A stretch of DNA of 15,772 nucleotides from Bacteroidota bacterium (GTDB taxonomy: Bacteria; Bacteroidota; Kryptoniia; Kryptoniales; JAKASW01): NCBI GenBank assembly GCA_021796055.1, contig JAJYOS010000039.1:1-15772 (forward strand). Direction: 5' to 3'. A program made the position numbers and the translations under genes. Positions 7,909 to 12,828 of the stretch are shown here, piece after piece. Position 1 is the stretch's first letter. The number at the start of each line of letters is the position of its first letter. Below the pieces are notes generated by a model, which had not been told where the DNA came from, did not search any database, and saw only the letters and a program-made list of their open reading frames with translations.

Positions 7909-8574
7909 TCAGTTTGCGGGCTTGTCCCGAGTCTCCGCCAACGCCGCGATAATTTCCTCCGCAAACGCATCCTCAGGCAGTGCTCCCTCGAAGTGGTGCG
8001 TCTCATTTATCACGACCCTCGGCACTCCGCGGACGTTGTACTTCATCGCGAGGTGAGGAAACTCCGTCGCCTCCACCATGTCCGCCTTGATGTTCCGGTT
8101 GAGAAACGCGAACTGGTGTCCGGTGTAGACTGCGCGGGGACAGTACGGGCAGGTCGGAGTGACGAACACCTGTATGTGCACCGGCTCGCTTATCATTTTG
8201 ATCTTCTCGGCGACATCGTCGTCCAGTTCATGCTTCTGGCTCGATACCATTTCGATGCTCTCGAGGAGTGATGCGAACTCATAGCCGGAAGGGATGCCGT
8301 AATACCTGATTCCGTAATCGATATCCTCCGAGGCGATAACGGTCGCGGGGATCTTATCGATTTTGAACGTCTCCACCACTTCCTTGTCCCCGATGAAGTT
8401 GTAAACTTCCAGCTTCAACTTATCGGAAAGTGCTGTAAGCTCTTCGAGTATCTGGCGGGTTTCCTTGCAGTACTGGCATTCGAGTGACTGCGTGAAGTTG
8501 ATTACCCTGACCGGGTTCACAAGGTTGGCGAACCGAGTCTTTATTTCATTCTGCGCCTGCTGATCGAGAAACAA
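7909..8574 (-). CDS. Two-domain glutaredoxin-like protein disulfide oxidoreductase
   Basis: A protein of 221 residues with two thioredoxin-fold units, resembling the protein disulfide oxidoreductases (PDO) best known from thermophiles. Unit one carries CQYC at Cys33 and Cys36 with the cis-proline loop KIPATV (Pro76). Unit two carries CPYC at Cys142 and Cys145 with GVPRVV (Pro185). It likely reduces or isomerises cytosolic disulfides; no signal peptide is present. The start is TTG 8574, chosen because AGGAGGT (complement of 8581-8587) stands six bases upstream; an upstream in-frame TTG at 8625 would put that Shine-Dalgarno inside the gene. It is the last gene of the minus-strand run with sigma, anti-sigma and DUF2892 genes, which fits a thiol-stress role. 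The gene converges with the DUF3857 gene. Confidence 0.92.
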   Translation of the reverse strand: MFLDQQAQNEIKTRFANLVNPVRVINFTQSLECQYCKETRQILEELTALSDKLKLEVYNFIGDKEVVETFKIDKIPATVIASEDIDYGIRYYGIPSGYEFASLLESIEMVSSQKHELDDDVAEKIKMISEPVHIQVFVTPTCPYCPRAVYTGHQFAFLNRNIKADMVEATEFPHLAMKYNVRGVPRVVINETHHFEGALPEDAFAEEIIAALAETRDKPAN

Positions 8575-8580
8575 ATCGCC

Positions 8581-8587
8581 ACCTCCT
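8581..8587 (-). promoter_or_regulatory. Ribosome-binding site that sets the TTG start of the oxidoreductase
   Basis: On the minus strand this reads AGGAGGT, six bases before TTG 8574. It is the strongest Shine-Dalgarno on the minus strand of the window and decides against the longer reading from 8625. Confidence 0.85.
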
Positions 8588-8625
8588 GTTTTTGGGGGAC
8601 CAATCGCAATCCGATCGGATAGCAA

Positions 8626-8775
8626 TTGGCGTAAACTCTAGGTTCTAATCACTAAACTCTAAACAATGACCGAAATCTAAAATTCGGAAAACCAAGCTTT
8701 GGGTTTCGAGTTTTGCGCTTAGAGCTTGTTTAGAGTTTAGAATTTCGTATTTCGAATTTGGTCAAGTTTCCAGAC
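8626..8775. repeat. Palindromic spacer element III (CTAAACTCTAAAC type)
   Basis: A perfect 15-base inverted repeat, CTAAACTCTAAACAA at 8652-8666 and TTGTTTAGAGTTTAG at 8726-8740, lies inside a longer imperfect palindrome that fills the gap between the DUF2892 gene and the oxidoreductase gene. A second TAAACTCTA is at 8632-8640. The 16-base word ACTAAACTCTAAACAA (8651-8666) recurs exactly at 9360-9375 in element IV. The arm closest to the DUF2892 gene begins within about 15 bases of its TAA stop. Confidence 0.75.
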
Positions 8776-8976
8776 TTATGCCTGGTTCGGCTCTTTCTTC
8801 CGGGTCGAAATTCTGAGTGCTGCCCAGATGGGGCAGAAGTTGAGAGCAGCCGTCGCAAGTGGGATTAGTCCGATCCAGCCCCATGCTGTCTTCGGGCCCC
8901 AGAACTGCAAGCTAATCAGGAATAGTCCGACGATTACGCGGATCCATTTGTCAGCGCTTCCTACGTTCTTCTTCAT
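8776..8976 (-). CDS. DUF2892 small inner-membrane protein
   Basis: A 66-residue protein matching the DUF2892 (YgaP-like transmembrane) family: an N-terminal MKKNVGSADKWIRVIVGL, a first membrane span at about 11-27, and a second at about 32-54 ending in NFCPIWAAL, where the CP pair is a family hallmark. The C-terminus is short and basic. In YgaP the same module is fused to a rhodanese domain; here it stands alone. The start ATG has GGAG (complement of 8983-8986) six bases upstream. It follows the anti-sigma gene by 72 bases and precedes the oxidoreductase gene, so it is probably a member of the same redox-related operon. Its molecular role is unknown. Confidence 0.88.
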   Translation of the reverse strand: MKKNVGSADKWIRVIVGLFLISLQFWGPKTAWGWIGLIPLATAALNFCPIWAALRISTRKKEPNQA

Positions 8977-9048
8977 TGTATTCTCCGGATTTGTTTGTCA
9001 GTAAGATTCAGTTTCCGAAATGTAAGATGCCGCCTACGAAAGGAAGAT

Positions 9049-9336
9049 TCAGTGCGGGTGCTTCTTGCCGCGATCCTCGCCGTGCCCCTTCGGAGGGAGT
9101 GTGATTTGAAGAGGCTCGTCGAGGTCCAGCCGCGCGAGGATTTGAGTAACCCGCGATCCTTTCATCTCGACATCGTAATCCCGATACAGGACAATCGTCT
9201 TTTTCAGAGAATCATAGTAGGCGGCGCAATCAGGACACTTCTGAAGGTGTTCCCGCAATTTCTTACAGGTCGGAGAAGCCAGATCCTGATCCACCTTCTC
9301 GCAAATCTCCAGCAGATATTTCTTGTGATCAACCAA
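9049..9336 (-). CDS. Soluble zinc-binding anti-sigma factor (zf-HC2/ZAS type)
   Basis: A 95-residue protein without a membrane span. It holds the HxxxCxxC zinc motif as His30, Cys34 and Cys37 (EHLQKCPDC), with Cys12 and Cys24 as candidate further ligands. This is the pattern of ZAS anti-sigma factors, some of which (RsrA type) release their sigma factor when thiols are oxidised. The C-terminus is rich in His, Gly and Lys (GHGEDRGKKHPH) and may bind metal. It lies downstream of the ECF sigma gene on the same strand, which supports the pairing, although a 258-base palindrome-bearing gap separates them. The start is TTG 9336; AGGA of element IV lies eight bases upstream. The exact start could be a few residues off. 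Confidence 0.85.
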   Translation of the reverse strand: MVDHKKYLLEICEKVDQDLASPTCKKLREHLQKCPDCAAYYDSLKKTIVLYRDYDVEMKGSRVTQILARLDLDEPLQITLPPKGHGEDRGKKHPH

Positions 9337-9594
9337 CTGATAAATCCTAAATTCTAAATACTAAACTCTAAACAAACCCTAAATTCTAATTTCCCATCCG
9401 GCTTCACGGGACTATTTAGCGGAAGAGAAATAGTTGCACATTTTATCTCTTCCTTCCGCTGACGAGGAAATGCCCGAACTGTCCCGACCACCTGTTTTTT
9501 ATTCTGAGTTCTTTTCATTCGGATTTGTTTCGAACTTAGAGTTTCGGGTTTAGGGTTTCATATCTGGCGACCAGAAAATCCAAACTTGTCCTCG
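9337..9594. repeat. Palindromic spacer element IV between sigma and anti-sigma genes
   Basis: A left arm at about 9341-9392 with tandem words such as CTAAACTCTAAACAA (9361-9375) and CCTAAATTCTAATTT pairs imperfectly with a right arm at about 9520-9560 that contains GGATTTGTTTC and GGGTTTAGGGTTTCA. The arms share word type with element III. The centre holds a separate hairpin (see next entry). No open frame of note is present. On the minus strand the element separates the sigma gene from its anti-sigma gene and its last arm supplies the AGGA in front of the anti-sigma TTG start. Confidence 0.7.
9419..9459. other. Hairpin in the centre of element IV
   Basis: GCGGAAG (9419-9425) pairs with CTTCCGC (9453-9459), and GGAAGAGA (9421-9428) can alternatively pair with TCTCTTCC (9446-9453). 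The loop is A/T rich. There is no clean T run on either side, so it looks more like a processing or attenuation structure, or just the tip of the element, than a classical terminator. Confidence 0.4.
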
Positions 9595-10164
9595 TCATTT
9601 TGTAAAGTACGCGTTTAGTTCGTTTCTTAAAAACAGTCTCGCGCGGTGGAGTCTCGATTTCACGGCCGGGATCGATAATTTCAGCGATTTTCCAACTTCT
9701 TCGGTAGAGAGTCCCTCCACATCTCGCATCACAAATACGATGCGATATTCGAGCGGAAGTTTCTGGATCGCCGTGTCCAAAACTTCCTTCAGCTCCTTGT
9801 TTAAAACCGCGTCGTGCGGAGTCTCTCCCCAGTGGGCTACCTGCAGTTCGTCGGTTCCCTTGAAAAGGTCTGAATCCTCCAGGGACACGACCGGCTCGTG
9901 CGATTTCTTCCGGTGCATCATCAGGCAGTTGTTCGTGACTATTCTGTATAACCAGGTCGAGAATTTCGAGTTGCCCGAAAACGATTTCAGTCCTCGGTAC
10001 GCGTTGATGAAAGTCTCCTGTAGTACCTCATCGGCTTTTTCCTTGTCGCGGCAAATCTTGAAGGAGAAGCTGTAGACAAGCTGCTCGTATTTTCGCACGA
10101 GTTTGCCGAAGGCCATTTTGTCGCCGGCTTTCGCGGCCTCTATTAGTTTACTATCATCTTCCAA
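9595..10164 (-). CDS. ECF-type RNA polymerase sigma factor
   Basis: A 189-residue sigma-70 family factor of the extracytoplasmic-function group, directing RNA polymerase to a small stress regulon. Region 2 spans about residues 8-85, with CRDKEKADEVLQETFINAYR and FSTWLYRIVTNNCLMMHRKK (the -10 recognition and core-binding part). Region 4 spans about 133-185, with LPLEYRIVFVMRDVEGLSTEEVG and the helix-turn-helix SIPAVKSRLHRARLFLRNEL. Region 1 and 3 are absent, as expected for ECF factors. The start is TTG 10164, with GGAG (complement of 10173-10176) eight bases upstream and located in a spacer repeat arm. Downstream genes code for a zinc anti-sigma factor, a DUF2892 protein and a disulfide oxidoreductase, which suggests control of a thiol or envelope-redox response. 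Confidence 0.95.
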   Translation of the reverse strand: MEDDSKLIEAAKAGDKMAFGKLVRKYEQLVYSFSFKICRDKEKADEVLQETFINAYRGLKSFSGNSKFSTWLYRIVTNNCLMMHRKKSHEPVVSLEDSDLFKGTDELQVAHWGETPHDAVLNKELKEVLDTAIQKLPLEYRIVFVMRDVEGLSTEEVGKSLKLSIPAVKSRLHRARLFLRNELNAYFTK

Positions 10165-10262
10165 GTACTAAGCTCCAAGCTCCAACCGACAAGCCGCAAG
10201 CTCCAAGTTCCAACTAACAAGTTCCAAACAAGAAGATAACTTCAAACAGCAAAGCTCCAATT
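10165..10262. repeat. Repeat arm V, distal to the four-helix-bundle segment
   Basis: A run of related words: AAGCTCCAAGCTCCAA (10170-10185), CAAGCTCCAAGTTCCAA (about 10197-10213) and CAAGTTCCAAACAAGAA (10218-10234), the last identical to 2591-2607 in element I. On the minus strand it reads as the TTGG-type right arm. Its partner, in inverted orientation, is not in the same gap but inside the folD fusion gene at 10663-10676 (CTTGTTTGGAGCTT, one mismatch to the complement of 10219-10232). The arm end provides the GGAG in front of the sigma gene. Confidence 0.7.
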
Positions 10263-10297
10263 CTTTTTCAAACGACAGATCCATTCCAGTTATAAGC

Positions 10298-10633
10298 TCA
10301 CTCCGCTTTCTGAATCATTGCAGACAATATTTTTAGTAATTCAGTCGATTCATCTGCCAGGCTCGTCCGTTCATTGTTTAGAGAGTCCGGACATTCAAGG
10401 AGATCCAACCAGTATCTCGACTCTTTGGCCTCCTTCCTGGCTATCCTCAGTCTCATCAAGAAGTCTTTTTTGCCAAGAGAGTCGTTGGCCTCAATATAAT
10501 TTGCCCCGACTGCTCCCGAGCATCTGATCAACTGCTTCGAGTTCTCTACGTTAGCGGGAGTCTTGGGAATTGTACTCAGGAATTTGATGACATTCTGCGC
10601 ATACAGTAAGGAACGCTGTCCCAGATCAAAGGG
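10298..10633 (-). other. C-terminal four-helix-bundle (S23 / 23S IVS-protein-like) domain of the FolD fusion
   Basis: Residues 308-418 of the fusion read PFDLGQRSLLYAQNVIKFL, IPKTPANVENSKQLIRCSG, AVGANYIEANDSLGKKDF and LRIARKEAKESRYWLDLL, then a last helix ELLKILSAMIQKAE. The LIR.SG.VGANYIEA....KKDF......ARKEAKESRYWL pattern is the hallmark of the 'four helix bundle protein' family, which includes proteins encoded by intervening sequences in 23S rRNA genes and is related to the Avd accessory proteins of retroelements. Normally it is a free protein of about 110-125 residues, and this segment is full length. Its role in this fusion is unknown. Confidence 0.88.
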
Positions 10634-11554
10634 TTTATCTTTTTGATTACTTGTTGTTGGGACTTGTTTGGAGCTTTTCCCGCCGTCGTTTCTCGCAGCG
10701 GCCATATAAGTGTTCATCATCAGCATGGAAATTGTCATCGCTCCGACTCCGCCCGGCACCGGGGTGATCCAGCCTGCAACATCCTTTGCCGCTTCGAAAT
10801 CGACGTCGCCGACGAGTCCGGCGTCGGTTCGGTTAATGCCGACGTCGAGCACCGCAGCGCCCGGCTTTATAAAATCTTTCCCGATGAAGTTCGCTTTGCC
10901 TATGACCGCGACAAGTATGTCCGCGTCGCGACAGACCTCTTTCAAATCCTGGGTGCGCGAGTGCGCGATCGTCACGGTCGCGTTCTTGGAGAGAAGAAGC
11001 GCGGCGGTGGGTTTGCCTCCTAGGTTTGACCTCCCGACGACAACAGCCTTCTTTCCCTCGACTGCGATTCCATATTTCTCGAGGAGCACCATCATCCCGT
11101 ACGGCGTGCAGGGAAGGAGAAGGCGCTTGTCCATTATTTCCTTCCATGACTTCGCCTCGGAGTAAAGTCCGATGTTGAAGGGGTGAAGCGCGTCGACGTC
11201 TTTTGACGGAGCGATCGATTCGATGACGTCGTACTCGTTGATATGCTTTGGAAGCGGCATCTGTACTAGTATGCCGTGTACGCGCTCATCGTTATTGAAT
11301 TCCACGACCTTGTCGATGACCTTCTGCTGCGAAACGTCTTCCGTCATCTTTTCGGTGACGTGGTAGAAGCCGAGCGACTCGCAAGCCTTCGCCTTGTTCC
11401 TGACGTAGACCTCCGACGCCGGATTGTTACCTACAAGTATGAACGCGAGCCCGGGCGTGACGCCGCTTTCCTGATTCAGCTTCACGGTGAGCTCTTTTAC
11501 TTCGGCTCGGATCTCCTGTGAAACCGATTTGCCGTCTATTAGTATTCCCGTCAT
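10298..11554 (-). CDS. folD: FolD (methylene-THF dehydrogenase/cyclohydrolase) fused to a four-helix-bundle domain
   Basis: A 418-residue protein. Residues 1-289 are a complete FolD, the cytosolic bifunctional enzyme that oxidises 5,10-methylene-THF with NADP and hydrolyses the product to 10-formyl-THF. Seen are Tyr50 and Lys54 in the YVRNK motif, Gln98 in ILVQMPLP, Asp121 in KDVDALHPFN, PCTP at 148-151, the nucleotide-binding VVVGRSNLGGKP at 171-182, and TPVPGGVGAMT at 264-274. Usual length is about 280-300, so the gene is some 120 residues too long. A Ser/Thr/Lys/Gln-rich linker at 290-307 joins it to residues 308-418, a four-helix-bundle protein of the TIGR02436/S23 type (see separate entry). 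ATG 11554 has GGAG (complement of 11563-11566) eight bases upstream, in a repeat arm. The reading frame is intact across the junction. Confidence 0.95.
   Translation of the reverse strand: MTGILIDGKSVSQEIRAEVKELTVKLNQESGVTPGLAFILVGNNPASEVYVRNKAKACESLGFYHVTEKMTEDVSQQKVIDKVVEFNNDERVHGILVQMPLPKHINEYDVIESIAPSKDVDALHPFNIGLYSEAKSWKEIMDKRLLLPCTPYGMMVLLEKYGIAVEGKKAVVVGRSNLGGKPTAALLLSKNATVTIAHSRTQDLKEVCRDADILVAVIGKANFIGKDFIKPGAAVLDVGINRTDAGLVGDVDFEAAKDVAGWITPVPGGVGAMTISMLMMNTYMAAARNDGGKSSKQVPTTSNQKDKPFDLGQRSLLYAQNVIKFLSTIPKTPANVENSKQLIRCSGAVGANYIEANDSLGKKDFLMRLRIARKEAKESRYWLDLLECPDSLNNERTSLADESTELLKILSAMIQKAE
10634..10687. repeat. Repeat arm embedded in the folD reading frame (linker)
   Basis: The linker codons 290-307 are written in spacer-repeat sequence. 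On the plus strand, ACTTGTTGTTGGGACTTG is followed by TTTGGAGCTTTT, so CTTGTTTGGAGCTT lies at 10663-10676. The same word type builds the arms of elements I, V and VI. On the coding strand the segment runs AAAAGCTCCAAACAAG, as in the start of element I right after the valS stop (AAAAGCTCAAAA). This places the fusion point exactly at an element boundary. Confidence 0.7.
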
Positions 11555-11776
11555 CTGTTAAGCTCCAAACTCAAACGAAAGACCAAATTCCAAATTCCAA
11601 CCTACAAGTTCCAAGCAGAGTTTAAACTCCAACCTCCAACTCACAAATAACAAACAAAAGCCAAGTTCCAGGCCCCAATGTCCTGCAAATCGAAAAAATC
11701 TGCTGCAGCTTAAGGGCCGTTTGAGATTTTGTTGTTTGAATTTGTTTGGAACTTGGTATTTGTAGCTTGAGATTTT
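11555..11776. repeat. Palindromic spacer element VI between ymdB and folD
   Basis: The 222-base gap is almost entirely repeat. The left part (11561-11680) has AAGCTCCAAACTCAAAC, AAATTCCAAATTCCAA, CAAGTTCCAA (11605-11614) and CCAAGTTCCA. The right part (about 11708-11776) has CTTAAGGGCCGTTTGAG and TTTGTTTGGAACTTGG (11741-11756). The arms pair imperfectly. On the minus strand the element begins directly at the ymdB TGA stop, with the AAGTTCC word 21-22 bases after the stop, as in element I after valS. Its other end supplies the GGAG of folD. Confidence 0.75.
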
Positions 11777-12571
11777 TCATTGAAAGGGTGGATAAAATAT
11801 TCTCTCTATGCTTGCGGCCTTGCCGGTTTCCTTATCGACGGTGAGGACTAAGGCGGCGAGTCTCGCGTCGTTGTTGGCGGACTCGTATCGCGAAGGAGTG
11901 GCGTAGATGAATCTCTTGAGCGCGTTTTCCTTCTTCATCCCTATGACCGAATCGTAAGGGCCTGTCATGCCGACATCGGTTATGTAGGCGGTTCCATTCG
12001 GGAGGATTCGTTCGTCGGCTGTCTGGATGTGTGAGTGGGTCCCAATGACGGCAGATACCTTCCCATCGAGGTGCCATCCCATCGCCACTTTCTCAGCCGT
12101 CGCTTCGGCATGCATGTCGACGATGATTATGTTCGTCTCCGCCTTCATCTTCTCGATTGCCCAGTCGGCAGTCCGAAAAGGGTCGTCGATGGGGTACATA
12201 AAGGTTCGTCCCTGCAGATTGAGTACGCCAGCCTTCCCTTTTTGGCCGAGGTCATAAACGACGTATCCTGATCCGTAGGAGCCTTTGGGATAATTAAGGG
12301 GACGGAGAAGGTTCTTCTCGCGCATCATGTATTCATGTATCTGGAACTTGTCCCAGATGTGGTTGCCGCTCGTTATAACATGGACACCACTGCCGAAGAG
12401 ATTTTGGGCTATCTTATCGGTGATGCCTTTGCCGTCGGCGGCATTCTCACCGTTCGCAATTACAAAATCTATCTTGTGCTTTTCCACGAAACTTTTCAGG
12501 AAATTGGTCACCATCCCTATTCCGGGATTCCCGACGATATCTCCTACGAATAGAACATTAAGTGTTTCCAG
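11777..12571 (-). CDS. ymdB: YmdB-family metallophosphoesterase (2',3'-cyclic-nucleotide phosphodiesterase type), CTG start
   Basis: A calcineurin-like phosphoesterase of the YmdB/DR1281 family; B. subtilis YmdB hydrolyses 2',3'-cyclic nucleotides and affects biofilm and RNA-related functions. From CTG 12571 the protein has 264 residues, the usual family length. Metal-binding motifs are GDIVG (the N-terminal Asp), NGENAADG, SGNHIWD, the DMHAEAT His and GTHSHIQTAD. The first ATG (12514) would cut off METLNVLFVGDIVGNPGIG, including the metal-binding Asp, and cannot be the start. CTG 12571 is the only near-cognate start of the CTG/ATG/GTG/TTG group in the open stretch upstream, and AAGGAAGG stands directly before it. 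The gene is divergent from ccmF and heads the minus-strand run. Confidence 0.92.
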   Translation of the reverse strand: METLNVLFVGDIVGNPGIGMVTNFLKSFVEKHKIDFVIANGENAADGKGITDKIAQNLFGSGVHVITSGNHIWDKFQIHEYMMREKNLLRPLNYPKGSYGSGYVVYDLGQKGKAGVLNLQGRTFMYPIDDPFRTADWAIEKMKAETNIIIVDMHAEATAEKVAMGWHLDGKVSAVIGTHSHIQTADERILPNGTAYITDVGMTGPYDSVIGMKKENALKRFIYATPSRYESANNDARLAALVLTVDKETGKAASIERIFYPPFQ

Positions 12572-12828
12572 CGGCCTTCCTTTTTTAAAATATAACCCTG
12601 AAGCCGGAAAAATAGAAGAGATCGTTCAAAATGAGGCCGATTGTAACTCAGAGGCGCAATCTTTCGTGGCAATTTATCCGGTGTCTTGTTCCTAATTGCC
12701 ACCGGGCCATCAAGAACATCCTGTTTTGAAGCTCCTTTTGAGCTTTTTGCGCGAGGGGTTTCCGGCACAGCCGTTGACAATAGAAAGGAAGTATGAGGCA
12801 GTTTACATATAAATAGGAGCAGCAGTTA
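12572..12828. promoter_or_regulatory. Divergent ymdB/ccmF control region with nested hairpins
   Basis: This 257-base stretch lacks a supported gene. On the plus strand GTGGCAATT (12666-12674) and AATTGCCAC (12694-12702) form a perfect 9-base stem; CCGGTG (12678-12683) and CACCGG (12700-12705) form a competing stem sharing part of the same bases. A third hairpin, AAGCTC (12729-12734) with GAGCTT (12740-12745), is followed by a T run (to 12748), like a short terminator. TTGACA at 12774-12779 resembles a -35 box but no -10 box sits at the right distance; TATAAA-like sequence is near 12808. AGGAG (12815-12819) is the ccmF ribosome-binding site. The layout allows attenuation but does not prove it. 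Confidence 0.4.

Noticed and set aside
9337..9594. A CRISPR array or tandem satellite because of recurring 8-16 base words.
   Set aside because: The words are degenerate, without constant spacer length, and are arranged as palindromes with inverted arms rather than as regular direct repeats.
10298..10687. A diversity-generating retroelement, since four-helix-bundle proteins include Avd.
   Set aside because: No reverse transcriptase gene, template repeat or variable repeat is seen in the window.
12544..12780. A 78-codon open frame on the minus strand upstream of ymdB starting at TTG 12780.
   Set aside because: It overlaps the ymdB N-terminus in another frame, lacks motifs, and runs through the hairpin region.
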